DNA of 64,000 nucleotides from Holophagales bacterium (GTDB taxonomy: Bacteria; Acidobacteriota; Thermoanaerobaculia; Multivoradales; Multivoraceae), in assembly GCA_009843505.1 (NCBI GenBank), contig VYDI01000027.1, positions 103,684 to 167,683 on the forward strand, read 5' to 3'. The notes under the pieces are model-generated. The model did no database searches. It saw only the letters and a program-made list of their open reading frames with translations, and was not told the DNA's origin. Position 1 is the stretch's first letter; every line of letters begins with the position of its first letter. Positions 16,946 through 29,311 of this stretch are shown here, piece by piece. A program made the position numbers and the translations under genes.

Positions 16946-18250
16946 ATGACTGCGAAGCGCCGCTTCCGGACCGTCAAGGGCATGCACGACCTGGTGGGGA
17001 AGGCCCCTGTCTTTGCGTTCGTGGAGGAGAAGGTGCGAGAGGTGTTCTCCCTCTACGGGTACGACGAGGTGCGGACTCCGGTCGTGGAGGAGACGGAGCT
17101 GTTCGTGCGCGGCGTCGGCGAAGGCAGCGAGATCGTCGGCAAGCAGATGTACACCTTCGACGACAAGAAGGGTCGCAGCCTGACGCTCCGTCCGGAAGGG
17201 ACGGCGCCGATCGCGCGGGCCTACCTGCAGAACAACTGGGCGTTGGGAGCGCAGCCGGTCAAGGTCTTCTACATGGGACCGTACTTTCGCTACGAGCGCC
17301 CCCAGGAGGGTCGCTACCGTCAGTTCCATCAGATCGGCGCGGAGTTGATCGGGGATCCCGGGCCCTACAGCGACGTCGAATTGCTCGTCATGCTGCTGCG
17401 CTTCCTGGGGGAACTGGGATTCGAGGACCTGGAGGTGGGCCTGAACTCGGTAGGCGACGTGGAATGCCGGCAGCGTTACTCCCAGCGTCTGCGGGAGTTC
17501 CTCGAACCGTACCGTGACGAGCTGGGCCCGGACAGCCGGCGACGCCTGGAGACGAATCCCCTCCGCATCCTGGACACGAAGGCGCCGAGGGAGCGGGAAC
17601 TCCTGGAAGGCGCACCACGACTTCGCGACGAGTTGGGCGGCCCGGCTCGCGAGCACTTCCAGGTCGTCTGCGACGAGCTCGGCCGGTTCGGCATCGACTT
17701 CCAGGTCGACGATCGGCTGGTGCGCGGCCTCGACTACTACACGCGGACCGTGTTCGAGATCACCTCCACCGCCCTGGGTGCCCAGAACGCGATCCTGGGA
17801 GGTGGCCGCTATGACGGTCTGATCGCCGATCTCGGCGGGCCGAGCGTGCCCGGAATCGGTTTCGCGATCGGTCAGGACCGGCTGGTCGACCTGGTCCTGA
17901 AGATTCCCGGAGCCCGTCAGCTTCTGAACGCCGAGGACCACCGTCGAAGGCCCGTGTGCGTGATTCCGATTGGCGGTTCGTACCGCCGGCATGGCATGGA
18001 ACTGGCGCAGGAGTTGCGCGCCGCCGGCATCCCAGCGATCTGTGAGTTCGATTCTCTCCGGCCTCTGAAGGCGCGACTGAAGCAGGCGGCCCGCCACGAC
18101 TGCCGGTGGGTCGTCCTCTTTGGCGAGGAGGAAGATAAGAACCGGGAGGTCGTCCTGAGGGACTTCCACGAGGGCAGCCAGGAGACGATTCCGCGGGACA
18201 GTTTCGCCGCTGCGGTTGCAGCGAAGATGCGCCCTGACGAGCAGCACTGA
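16946..18250 (+). CDS. hisS: histidine--tRNA ligase
   Basis: This is a 434-residue class II aminoacyl-tRNA synthetase, close to the normal bacterial length. Motif 2 is in YMGPYFRYERPQEGRYRQFHQ, with TLRPEGTAPIARAYL before it. The histidine-specific HisA and HisB signatures are LVRGLDYYTRTVFE and NAILGGGRYDGL. Motif 3 is in VPGIGFAIGQDRL. The C-terminal anticodon-binding domain runs from about 330 (RRPVCVIPIGG) to the end. It attaches histidine to tRNA-His in the cytoplasm. The gene runs into aspS with 89 bases between, a common hisS-aspS pairing. Confidence 0.97.
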   Translation: MTAKRRFRTVKGMHDLVGKAPVFAFVEEKVREVFSLYGYDEVRTPVVEETELFVRGVGEGSEIVGKQMYTFDDKKGRSLTLRPEGTAPIARAYLQNNWALGAQPVKVFYMGPYFRYERPQEGRYRQFHQIGAELIGDPGPYSDVELLVMLLRFLGELGFEDLEVGLNSVGDVECRQRYSQRLREFLEPYRDELGPDSRRRLETNPLRILDTKAPRERELLEGAPRLRDELGGPAREHFQVVCDELGRFGIDFQVDDRLVRGLDYYTRTVFEITSTALGAQNAILGGGRYDGLIADLGGPSVPGIGFAIGQDRLVDLVLKIPGARQLLNAEDHRRRPVCVIPIGGSYRRHGMELAQELRAAGIPAICEFDSLRPLKARLKQAARHDCRWVVLFGEEEDKNREVVLRDFHEGSQETIPRDSFAAAVAAKMRPDEQH

Positions 18251-18339
18251 TTGTGCGAGGATCGGGGGCTTCGCGGACCCGTGTCCGATCGACGGGCGAC
18301 CGGGGCGAAGGCAGGCAGACAGACTGGACGGACACGCAC

Positions 18340-20100
<1,761 letters not shown>

Positions 20101-20119
20101 GAACGCGAAGGAGGTCGGC

Positions 20120-21289
20120 ATGGTGGACTCCGTTCCGGACGCGCCGCGTCGCCTGACCCTCGCGCACCCTCGCGGCGTGAGCGACATCCTGGTCGGGCCG
20201 GGTCTCCTGGCTTCGGCCGGGGGCGGCGCGCTGAGCGAGGTAGCGGAGTGGTGCCGGGGCCGGACCGTGTTTCTGGTGACCAGCGAGGTCCCGGCCCGCC
20301 ACTGCGGCGCCGCGGCGAGGAAGCTGCTCGAGCCGGCCGCACGGGTCGAGACTCTCGAGGTGCCGGAGGGCGAGGCGGCGAAGACGGTGGAGTGCGCCGC
20401 CTCCGTCTGGCAGCGAATGCTCGATCGCGGCGGCAAGCGGGACAGCCGTCTCGTCACGCTCGGCGGTGGCGCCGTCGGCGATCTCGGAGGCTTCGCCGCG
20501 GCGTGCTTCCTGCGTGGCGTCGACTACATGCAGATCCCGACGACGCTGCTGGCACAGGTCGATGCGTCGGTCGGCGGAAAGACCGGGGTCGACCTGGCCG
20601 GCGGCAAGAACACGGTCGGGGCGTTCCATCATCCGCGCTTCGTGCTGGCGGACATCGACTGCCTGCGGAGCCTGCCGGCCGAGGAGCTTCGAGCCGGCCT
20701 GTTCGAAGTGGTCAAGATGGCGGCTCTGCTCGACCTCGATTTGCTGGCGTTGGTCGAGGAGTCGCTGGATCGTCTGCTCGCCGTGGACGCCGAGGTGTTG
20801 ACGCCCGTCGTTGCGGCCTCCATCCGGGCCAAACTAGGCGTGGTCGAAGCGGATCTCGAGGAAGGCGACCGCCGCCGTCTGCTCAACTTTGGACACACGC
20901 TGGGGCATGCGATCGAGTCGGAGTTCGGCTATCGCGGACTACGCCACGGCGACGCGGTCGGCCACGGGATGAGGTTCGCCCTCCGCCTCGCCCTGCGCCG
21001 CGGGCTGGATGGGGACTTCGCGGCGCGGCTGCGTCGCGTGATCGACCGGCTCGGACCGCCGGCGCTCGAGGAGGTCGAGCGGGAACTCGGCGTGCGTCTC
21101 GACGCGGCCCGGTTGATCGAGGCGATGGGCCGGGACAAGAAGGCCCGCGAGAGCGGTCTGGTGTGGATTCTGCCGGCGGCGCCGGGACGGGGCGAGATCG
21201 TCCCCGGCCTCGATCCGGCGCTGGTGCGGAGCGAACTCGAGGCCTTCCTCGACCTGTCGCGCGCTCCGGCAGGCGGGGGTTCGCCGTGA
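20120..21289 (+). CDS. aroB: 3-dehydroquinate synthase
   Basis: This 389-residue protein has an ATG behind a clear AAGGAGG. It is an NAD- and metal-dependent enzyme that converts DAHP to 3-dehydroquinate, the second step of the shikimate pathway. Visible motifs are the NAD-binding and glycine-rich LGGGAVGDLGGFAAACFLRG and IPTTLLAQVDASVGGKTGVD. The metal ligands are in LNFGHTLGHAIE and YRGLRHGDAVGHGMRF. The C-terminal MGRDKKARE closes the active site. Its stop overlaps the GTG of ftsY (GTGA), so it heads an aroB-ftsY-ribD-ribE operon of otherwise unrelated functions. Confidence 0.96.
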   Translation: MVDSVPDAPRRLTLAHPRGVSDILVGPGLLASAGGGALSEVAEWCRGRTVFLVTSEVPARHCGAAARKLLEPAARVETLEVPEGEAAKTVECAASVWQRMLDRGGKRDSRLVTLGGGAVGDLGGFAAACFLRGVDYMQIPTTLLAQVDASVGGKTGVDLAGGKNTVGAFHHPRFVLADIDCLRSLPAEELRAGLFEVVKMAALLDLDLLALVEESLDRLLAVDAEVLTPVVAASIRAKLGVVEADLEEGDRRRLLNFGHTLGHAIESEFGYRGLRHGDAVGHGMRFALRLALRRGLDGDFAARLRRVIDRLGPPALEEVERELGVRLDAARLIEAMGRDKKARESGLVWILPAAPGRGEIVPGLDPALVRSELEAFLDLSRAPAGGGSP

Positions 21290-22272
21290 GTGCTGACCTC
21301 GGCGGCGGAGTAGTCCTGCAACGGTCCGGGGACGAACTCCGATCGGGCGGGCTGTGGAATCGGCTGCGTCGGGGTCTCGGTCGTACCCGGAAGGGGCTTT
21401 CCGGCCGGATCGGCGCCGTGCTCGGAAACGCGCAGCGGATCGACGAGGGGGTTCTGGAGCAACTCGAGGAGACCCTGATCGAGGCCGATCTCGGGGTCGA
21501 GACGTCTCTGGAGCTCGTCGAGCGCCTCCGGTCCGCGGTCCGCACCGGATCCGTCGCGCGAGGCGATGAGGTCGGGCTTCGGCAGTTGCTGGTCGACGAG
21601 GTGGCGGTGCTGCTCCTCGACGCGCCGCGCGCCGAGTGGCCGCCTTCGCCGCGGATCACCCTGCTGGTCGGCGTCAACGGCTCGGGCAAGACGACCTCCG
21701 CAGCCAAGCTGGCCCACGCTTCCCTGGCGCGCGGCGAGCGGGTGCTGTTCGCGGCGGCGGACACCTTCCGGGCGGCCGCGGCCGAGCAGCTCCAGGTCTG
21801 GGGCGAGCGGCTCGGAGTCGAGGTGGTGCGCCGTCCGTCGGGAGGCGATCCGGCAGCGCTCGTGTTCGATGCCGTGCAGGCCGCCGGGGCCCGCGGCGCG
21901 GACCACCTGATCGTCGACACGGCGGGCCGGCTTCACACCCGCGGCCAACTGATGGACGAACTGGCGAAGGTGCATCGGGTGGCGCGGCGGGCATCGGCGG
22001 AAGCCGAGGGCCGCACCTGGCGGGTGAGCAACCTCCTCGTCGTCGACGCCGGAACCGGACACAACGCCCTGGTGCAGGCGCGGGAGTTCGGCGCCGCCGC
22101 CCCGCTCGACGCCGTCTTCCTGGCCAAGATCGACGGCACCGCCAAGGGCGGCATGGCGGTGGCGATCGCGCGCGACCTGCGCTTGCCCGTCGCCTGGCTG
22201 GGCGTAGGCGAGGCGGTCGAGGACATGGTCGACTTCGATCCACGGTCGTTCGCGGCCGCCCTGTTCGGATGA
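21286..22272 (+). CDS. ftsY: signal recognition particle receptor FtsY
   Basis: This is a 328-residue SRP GTPase of the NG type. The start is the GTG overlapping the aroB stop. It has only a short N-terminal extension, without the long acidic A domain of enterobacterial FtsY. The N domain helical bundle covers about 15-100 (VLEQLEETLIEADLGVETSL). G-domain motifs are GVNGSGKTTSAAKLA, DTFRAAAAEQL, DTAGRLHTRGQLMDEL, AKIDGTAKGGMAV and the terminal GVGEAVEDMVDFD. It targets nascent membrane proteins with Ffh and 4.5S RNA, neither of which lies in the window. The stop overlaps the ribD ATG. Confidence 0.95.
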   Translation: MSADLGGGVVLQRSGDELRSGGLWNRLRRGLGRTRKGLSGRIGAVLGNAQRIDEGVLEQLEETLIEADLGVETSLELVERLRSAVRTGSVARGDEVGLRQLLVDEVAVLLLDAPRAEWPPSPRITLLVGVNGSGKTTSAAKLAHASLARGERVLFAAADTFRAAAAEQLQVWGERLGVEVVRRPSGGDPAALVFDAVQAAGARGADHLIVDTAGRLHTRGQLMDELAKVHRVARRASAEAEGRTWRVSNLLVVDAGTGHNALVQAREFGAAAPLDAVFLAKIDGTAKGGMAVAIARDLRLPVAWLGVGEAVEDMVDFDPRSFAAALFG

Positions 22273-23438
22273 GCGAAGAGGCGGAATTCAGCCCGAGCGA
22301 CGAGCGGGCGATGGCGCGCGCGTTGACTCTGGCGCGTCGCGGGCGCTACACCGTGGCGCCGAACCCGCTGGTTGGGGCCGTGGTCACGAACGGCGTCGAA
22401 ATCGTCGGCGAGGGTTGGCACCGTCGGGCGGGCGGAGAGCACGCGGAGGCGGCGGCGCTGCGAGTCGCAGGAAACGCGGCGCTGGACGGCACGCTGTACG
22501 TGAGCCTAGAGCCCTGCAACCATCACGGGCGCACGCCGCCCTGCGCCGACCGGGTCATCGAATCCGGCATCAAGCGCGTGGTCTATGCCCACCGCGATCC
22601 GAACCCGGAGGTCACGGGCGGCGGCGGGGACAGGCTGCGGGCCATGGGCGTCCGGGTCGAGGGCGGGCTGCTTGCCGGCCAGGCCGTGGAGATGAACGTT
22701 CCGTTCCTTACCCGCGTCGTGCATCGGCGGCCGGCGGTGACCCTCAAGTGGGCGATGAGCCTGGACGGACGGATCGCGACGGCGACCGGCGACAGCCAGT
22801 GGATCTCGTCAGAGCAGGGCAGGAAGTGGGCACTCGACCTGCGGGAGGAGCACCAGGCGATCGTCGTCGGCAGCGGCACCGCGCTGGCCGACGATCCACG
22901 GCTGAACCGGAGGCTGCGTCGGGCCGAGGGGCCGATCCTGCGGGTAGTGCTCGATCGGCGGCTGCGGCTGTCGTCCACGGCGCGGATGTTCGAAGTCGAG
23001 GGGCCCGTCGTCATCTACACGGAGGCTCCGCGGGAGATCGGCACCCCGGCGTCGGCTGACGCTCGGGATTGGGCGACGCGGCGCGACCGGTTGCGCCGCG
23101 CCGGCGCCGAGGTGGTGGCCCTTTCCGCCGTGGAGCCGGCCGGCGTGCTGGAAGACCTCTTCGACCGTGGCGTCTCCAACGTGCTGGTCGAGGGTGGCGG
23201 GGAAGTGCTCGCCGCCTTTTCCGGTTCCGGGCTGTGGGATCGGGTGGCGGTCTGCTGCGCGCCGGTTCTGATCGGCGGCGCGACGGCCCCCGGTCCTCTG
23301 GGCGGCGAGGGACCGCGGCGGCTGGCCGACGCCTTGCGCCTGGACGAACTGCGAGTCAGCAGGCGCGGACCGGACGTGATTCTCTTAGGCTACAGGCAGG
23401 GATGTTTACCGGAATTGTCACGGAGCGTGGGCGGGTAG
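22269..23438 (+). CDS. ribD: bifunctional riboflavin biosynthesis deaminase/reductase RibD
   Basis: This is a 389-residue protein, start ATG overlapping the ftsY stop. The N-terminal cytidine-deaminase-like domain (about 1-145) has the zinc motif HAEAAAL with PCNHHGRTPPC. The C-terminal reductase domain (about 148-385) begins AVTLKWAMSLDGRIATATGDSQWIS in segments, with VEGGGEVLAAF as its nucleotide-binding signature. It carries out deamination and side-chain reduction of the pyrimidine from the GTP cyclohydrolase II product. The last 37 bases overlap the start of ribE. RibBA and RibH, needed to finish the pathway, are not in the window. Confidence 0.96.
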   Translation: MSEEAEFSPSDERAMARALTLARRGRYTVAPNPLVGAVVTNGVEIVGEGWHRRAGGEHAEAAALRVAGNAALDGTLYVSLEPCNHHGRTPPCADRVIESGIKRVVYAHRDPNPEVTGGGGDRLRAMGVRVEGGLLAGQAVEMNVPFLTRVVHRRPAVTLKWAMSLDGRIATATGDSQWISSEQGRKWALDLREEHQAIVVGSGTALADDPRLNRRLRRAEGPILRVVLDRRLRLSSTARMFEVEGPVVIYTEAPREIGTPASADARDWATRRDRLRRAGAEVVALSAVEPAGVLEDLFDRGVSNVLVEGGGEVLAAFSGSGLWDRVAVCCAPVLIGGATAPGPLGGEGPRRLADALRLDELRVSRRGPDVILLGYRQGCLPELSRSVGG

Positions 23439-24037
23439 TCGAGGCGGCCGGGGCGTCCGACCGGGGCGGCGCGCGCCTGGTCGTCGGACACTCGGCGGCG
23501 CTGGCCGCGAAGCTCGATCTGGGCGCCAGCATCGCCATAGCGGGCGTCTGCCTGACCGTGGTGGAGCAGGACGAGGTGGATGGAGCCGCGCGAACCGTGT
23601 TCGATCTGTCCCCGGAGACGCTGAGCCGAACGACGCTCGGCGCGCTGCGCGCCGGCGACGACGTGAATCTCGAGCCGCCGCTCTCGGCCGGGGACCCGTT
23701 GGGCGGCCACTGGGTCCAGGGGCACGTCGACACGACGACCCGGGTAGCGCGGGTGGACGAGCAGGGGGACCACCGCGTCGTCACGTTCAACGTTCCGGCC
23801 GGACTGGAGACGGGAGTCGTGCTCAAGGGCAGCATCACGATCGACGGCGTGAGCCTGACCGTCGCGGCGCTCGACGAACGGACCTTCGACGTGGCGCTGA
23901 TCCCGCACACCCTCGAGGTGACGACCCTTGGCGGCCTGAAGGCGGGCGACCGGGTGAACGTGGAGGGAGACGTCCTCGCCCGGTACGTCCAGAAGGCGGT
24001 GGAGGCGGCGGTCGCTGCCGCGCTCGAGTCGAAGTAG
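23402..24037 (+). CDS. ribE: riboflavin synthase alpha subunit
   Basis: This is a 211-residue protein starting MFTGIVTERGRV, the canonical N-terminus, at an ATG inside the 3' end of ribD. It has two tandem lumazine-binding barrels (about 1-97 and 98-200). Repeat signatures are IAGVCLTVV and IDGVSLTV, with GHWVQGHVDTT at the domain junction and LIPHTLEVTTLG near the end. It makes riboflavin by dismutation of two 6,7-dimethyl-8-ribityllumazine molecules. The 37-base overlap suggests translational coupling to RibD. Confidence 0.96.
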   Translation: MFTGIVTERGRVVEAAGASDRGGARLVVGHSAALAAKLDLGASIAIAGVCLTVVEQDEVDGAARTVFDLSPETLSRTTLGALRAGDDVNLEPPLSAGDPLGGHWVQGHVDTTTRVARVDEQGDHRVVTFNVPAGLETGVVLKGSITIDGVSLTVAALDERTFDVALIPHTLEVTTLGGLKAGDRVNVEGDVLARYVQKAVEAAVAAALESK

Positions 24038-24041
24038 TCAA

Positions 24042-25040
24042 GTGACGTCCCTCACGCTTCGGGAGCACGTCGCTGAACCGGCGAACCTCTGGATCCGCCA
24101 TAGCTTCTCCCGGTGGCCGGCCGCCGGTGAGGACGACCTCTGGTGCGACCTCGCAACCGGCCGCTTGCGCTCGCCCGTGTACGCGGCCGAAAGCGGCCGT
24201 GCCGATGCCGTCGGCGGAGCCGCTGCTGCCGAGCTTCTCCGATCGGTGAGCGATGTCGTCTACGTTCCACCGGTTGCGGCTGAACACGGGCCACTCCGTT
24301 CGAGCATCATCGAAGCCGCAGCAGCCATGGGCGCCCCCCTCCTGGTCCAGGTCGTATGCGATCGCCTGGCCGGCACCGCGGCCGCCGACCTGCCGCCCAA
24401 CGCCACCATGGTGCTCGACCTGCTCGACAGCCTGGTTTACCAGGCCGCAGCGCTGCGAGAGGAGTTAAGGGAGAACCGCCAGTCGAGCCTCCCGTTCGCT
24501 CCGGCGCGGCTCCGGGACGCGACCCTGGTCTGGCCGCTGATCTCTGGCTGGACTGATCAACCAGAGGTTCTGGGCCCGGCCACGGTCCGCTTCGCGGCAG
24601 CGGGAGCCCACCGAGTCGTCCCGCGCTCGCTCGAACTGGACGCCCGCGACCGGCGCCTGCTCGCCGAACGCCTCCAGACGACCTGGCCGGAGGCATTCGA
24701 CGCCCTCTTTCACGGCGGGGAGTCTGTTCCAGACACGGCGGCCTTCCGAAGTGCCGCCGAAGCCGCCGGTCTCGAACATCGCCTGCCACGGCCACTGCCC
24801 GCACCCCCGCTCCCGGAACGACTCCGCCTTGCCCGTGAACTCGCGGGTCACCTGATCGAACTCGGTGACGCCGCCGTCACCGGGGGCGACGCCTACTACC
24901 GCGCCGCCCGTTTCCTCGACCAGGACGAAGTCGACATCGAAGCAGCCGCCCGCGAAGGCAACCTCGGCGTCCTGCCGTGGCTCGAGGATCCGGTCAGGCA
25001 GGCGGTGGAGCAGTGGCTGACCGCACGGCGAGGAGACTGA
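24042..25040 (+). CDS. hypothetical protein, unknown family
   Basis: This 332-residue protein has a GTG start 4 bases after the ribE stop, so it is likely part of that operon. It has no signal peptide, no convincing transmembrane segment and no motif I recognise. It is rich in Ala, Leu, Arg and Glu, with helical stretches at about 125-145 ([18 protein letters not shown]), 270-290 and 305-325, and a proline-rich patch ([14 protein letters not shown]) around 250. Codon use looks like the neighbouring housekeeping genes, so it is probably a real gene. Convergent lysS ends 50 bases downstream. Confidence 0.6.
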   Translation: MTSLTLREHVAEPANLWIRHSFSRWPAAGEDDLWCDLATGRLRSPVYAAESGRADAVGGAAAAELLRSVSDVVYVPPVAAEHGPLRSSIIEAAAAMGAPLLVQVVCDRLAGTAAADLPPNATMVLDLLDSLVYQAAALREELRENRQSSLPFAPARLRDATLVWPLISGWTDQPEVLGPATVRFAAAGAHRVVPRSLELDARDRRLLAERLQTTWPEAFDALFHGGESVPDTAAFRSAAEAAGLEHRLPRPLPAPPLPERLRLARELAGHLIELGDAAVTGGDAYYRAARFLDQDEVDIEAAAREGNLGVLPWLEDPVRQAVEQWLTARRGD

Positions 25041-25089
25041 GGCCCGGTGCACCTGGTCGTCTTCGACGGCGTGCTGGCCCTGACGGCTC

Positions 25090-26577
<1,488 letters not shown>

Positions 26578-26580
26578 GGC

Positions 26581-27453
26581 TCAGCTCGACTCCACGTTCC
26601 AGAAGGCGTCGTTCACGAACAAGTCGGAGATGAGGCGGGCGACCCCAGAGGAGGCTCTGCCGCCGATCCGCAGCACGTCCTGATGGTCGACCGCGTCGTC
26701 CACGAGCCCCACGCCCATGTTCGTGACCAGCGAGAAGCCGAGCACGCGGAGTCCCATGTGGCGGGCGGCGATCACTTCGAGCACGGTCGACATGCCGACC
26801 AGGTCGGCGCCCAGCGTGCGGTATGCGCGGATCTCGGCGGGGGTCTCGAAGGACGGTCCGAGCAGGCCGGCGTAGACCCCTTCGCCGACCGGGATCCCGG
26901 CCTGTTCTCCGAGTGCGGCGAAGCGGCGGCGCAGGCCAGGGTCGTAGGCGTCCGCCAGGTCGGGGAACTGCGGCCCCCACGCGGCAGGCAGCCGGCCCCT
27001 GAGCGGGTTCAGACCGGTCAGGTTGATGTGGTCGGAGATGGCCGCGATCGAGCCGGGCGGCAGGTCCGCCCGCAGCGAACCGGCGGCGTTCGTGACGACC
27101 AGCGACCGGGCGCCGAGGAGGGCGCTGAGCCGCACCAGGTAGACGACCTGGGCCGGCGTGTAGCCCTGGTAGGCGTGCAAGCGGCCGCGGCTGTAGAGGA
27201 CCAGTCGGCCGTTGGCCGTCCGCACGAGTTCGGCAGTCACGGCGTGGCCCTCGATCGCCTCGACATCGAAGGGGAACAGGTAGGAGAAGGGCCATGGACC
27301 CGCCGCCGGCTCGCCGAGATCGAGGCTCAGGCCTGAGCCGGTGACGAGGAGGGCCTCCGGCGGTGGGATTCCGGCCTCCAGCCAGCGCCGCCGGCTCTCC
27401 TCGAGTTCGGCCGCGAGACTCCTGTCCGGGCCGGTATCCTTGTGTCCATTCAC
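26581..27453 (-). CDS. purine nucleoside phosphorylase (trimeric class)
   Basis: The GTG at 27453 gives 290 residues. An ATG at 27534 is also open but would overlap the divergent hpt start and add 27 atypical residues. Family motifs are GSGLSLDL near the N-terminus, RLHAYQGYTPAQVVYLVR, VVTNAAGSL, GLLGPSFETPAEIRAYRTLGAD in part, VGMSTVLEVIAARHMG and FSLVTNMG. The enzyme phosphorolyses (deoxy)guanosine or inosine to the free base. Its divergent neighbour hpt re-uses hypoxanthine and guanine, so the two genes flank a shared 64-base control region and form a purine-salvage pair. Confidence 0.92.
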   Translation of the reverse strand: MNGHKDTGPDRSLAAELEESRRRWLEAGIPPPEALLVTGSGLSLDLGEPAAGPWPFSYLFPFDVEAIEGHAVTAELVRTANGRLVLYSRGRLHAYQGYTPAQVVYLVRLSALLGARSLVVTNAAGSLRADLPPGSIAAISDHINLTGLNPLRGRLPAAWGPQFPDLADAYDPGLRRRFAALGEQAGIPVGEGVYAGLLGPSFETPAEIRAYRTLGADLVGMSTVLEVIAARHMGLRVLGFSLVTNMGVGLVDDAVDHQDVLRIGGRASSGVARLISDLFVNDAFWNVESS

Positions 27454-27517
27454 GGCGTTCTCTCGCGTCGCCCGCTCCAGGCTTGGAGTGCGGGCAGACC
27501 ATATCCCGAGGAGTTCG

Positions 27518-28063
27518 ATGACCGAAGATGGCATGCCGCGCGAGTTGATCTCGAGGGAAGTGCTCGACCGCAGGGTCGGCGAGCTGGCCGACGAGATCGA
27601 GAGGGACTACGCCGACAGCGAGGAGTTGCTCTGTGTCGGTGTGCTGAAGGGATCCGTCTTCTTCCTGTCCGACCTCCTGCAGCGCCTGTCCCGGCCGCTC
27701 GTCGTCGACTTCTTCCAGACCTCGAGCTATCGGGGCGAGACGACGTCGCCCGGAGAGGTGCGGATCCGCCGCGATCTCGATCACTCCCTGGCCGGCCGGG
27801 ACGTTCTGCTCATCGAGGACATCGTGGACACCGGCTACACGATGCGGACGATCATGGCGCTGATGGGGTTCAGGGGCGCGCGATCCGTGCGGCTCTGCGT
27901 CCTGCTCGACAAGGCCTGCAAGCGGGAGACGCCCGTTCAGATCCACTACCGCGGCTTCGAGGTGGACGACGTCTTCGTCGTCGGCTACGGCCTCGACTAC
28001 GACGATCGCTACCGCAACCTGCCCTACATCGGCGTGCTGGAAGAGCCGGGAGCCTCGGAGTAG
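27518..28063 (+). CDS. hpt: hypoxanthine(-guanine) phosphoribosyltransferase
   Basis: This is a 181-residue type I phosphoribosyltransferase with an ATG behind CGAGGAG. The signature PRPP-binding loop is VLLIEDIVDTGYTM; the PPi-binding loop is GVLKGSVFFLSDLL. SSYRGETTSPGEV and the C-terminal FVVGYGLDYDDRYRNLPYIGVL are the usual HPRT blocks. It salvages hypoxanthine or guanine to IMP or GMP. It is divergent from the purine nucleoside phosphorylase that yields these bases. Confidence 0.95.
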   Translation: MTEDGMPRELISREVLDRRVGELADEIERDYADSEELLCVGVLKGSVFFLSDLLQRLSRPLVVDFFQTSSYRGETTSPGEVRIRRDLDHSLAGRDVLLIEDIVDTGYTMRTIMALMGFRGARSVRLCVLLDKACKRETPVQIHYRGFEVDDVFVVGYGLDYDDRYRNLPYIGVLEEPGASE

Positions 28064-28093
28064 GCTGGCACTCTTTGGGTTGAAGGCGTCGCC

Positions 28094-29311
28094 GTGGGGT
28101 TCGTCTGGCACATAGCCGTCAGGTACTTCCGCTCCACCCGCGCGGACGCGCATATCCGGGCGCTGTCCACCCTGACGGCGGGCGGCCTGGCGGTGGGTAC
28201 CGCGGCGCTGGTGCTGGCGCTGGCGGCCCTTGCCGGCTTCCAGAACCTCCTGCTGGAAGACCTCGCGCGGCATACGCCGGCCCTCCAGATCGAGCTCGGA
28301 GGTGGAAGCGTCCCCGGAAGTGGCCTCGAAGGTGCGGCAACGACGGAGCCGCTCCGGGGCCTGGCCGAACTGGCGGCTGCGACGGACGGCGTCGCCGGCG
28401 TCCAGGAGTTGCTCTACGCGCGAGGCTGGCTGGCCGATGACGACCGTCCGTTCGCGGTCGAGGTGCTGGGTTACGAGAAGACACCGCCGCCGTGGATCCC
28501 GGTCCAGGGGGAGGCGACCCCAGGACTGATCGTGCCCGTCTCCGTGGCGCTGCGGATGGGGCTGGCGGTGGGCGACATGGTGCGCGTCGTCTCGCCTCGC
28601 CCCGGGCTCACGCCGATCGGACCCCAGCCGCGGACCCGGATGCTGCCGGTCGACCTGATCTACAGGTCGGACCGGGCCGAGGACACGGACGATCCGGTGC
28701 TGGTGCCGCTCGACCAGGCCTCCGCCCTGTTCGCGCGCGGCGACAGGCGACTGGACCTGACGCTTGCACCGGAGGCGGATCCGGAGCGGATCGGCGGTTT
28801 CCTGCGTCAGGGAGTCGATCCTTCCGTGGCGACGGTCACCACCTGGAGGGAGGCCAACCGGGCTCTCCTCTTCGTGCTGCGCCTCGAGAAGGGTCTCGTG
28901 TTCTCGGCGGTGGCGTTGATCGTCGTGGTCGCCTCGTTCGCCCTGCTCGCGGCGCTGTCGATGGTGCTTTCGAGCAAGCGCGCCGAGGTCGGCGTGCTGG
29001 CGGCAATGGGTGCGCCGCCGGCCCGGTTGCAACGGGTGTTCCTGCTGCTCGGCGCGCTGCTGTCGGTGGGCGGCGCCGGCTTCGGCGGCGCCGCCGGCGC
29101 GGGGCTCGCGGCGTTTCTCGACCGTTACCGCGTGATCTCCACGCCCTCCGACGTGTACGTCGTGGACTACGTGCCCTTCCTGGTCAGGGGGACGGACGTG
29201 TTCGTCGTGCTGGTCGTGACCGTCCTGTTCACCGCCGCGGCCGCGGTGATCGGGGCGCGCAAGGCGAGCCTTCTTCACCCGGTCGAGGCGATGCGGAGCG
29301 CGCGCACATGA
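28094..29311 (+). CDS. lolC: LolC/LolE-type lipoprotein-release ABC permease
   Basis: This is a 405-residue protein with a GTG start behind GAAGG. The topology is that of LolC/LolE and other FtsX/MacB-type permeases: an N-terminal membrane segment (about 25-50), a large periplasmic domain (about 55-260), then three membrane segments (about 265-295, 318-345 and 365-390). Visible motifs are AVRYFRSTRADAHI at the N-terminus, VASFALLAALSMVLSSKRAEVGVLAAMGA and the terminal GARKASLLHPVEAMR. It should extract lipoproteins from the inner membrane for transfer to LolA. Only one permease gene is present beside lolD, so a homodimeric (LolF-like) complex is possible. The stop overlaps the lolD ATG. Confidence 0.88.
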   Translation: MGFVWHIAVRYFRSTRADAHIRALSTLTAGGLAVGTAALVLALAALAGFQNLLLEDLARHTPALQIELGGGSVPGSGLEGAATTEPLRGLAELAAATDGVAGVQELLYARGWLADDDRPFAVEVLGYEKTPPPWIPVQGEATPGLIVPVSVALRMGLAVGDMVRVVSPRPGLTPIGPQPRTRMLPVDLIYRSDRAEDTDDPVLVPLDQASALFARGDRRLDLTLAPEADPERIGGFLRQGVDPSVATVTTWREANRALLFVLRLEKGLVFSAVALIVVVASFALLAALSMVLSSKRAEVGVLAAMGAPPARLQRVFLLLGALLSVGGAGFGGAAGAGLAAFLDRYRVISTPSDVYVVDYVPFLVRGTDVFVVLVVTVLFTAAAAVIGARKASLLHPVEAMRSART

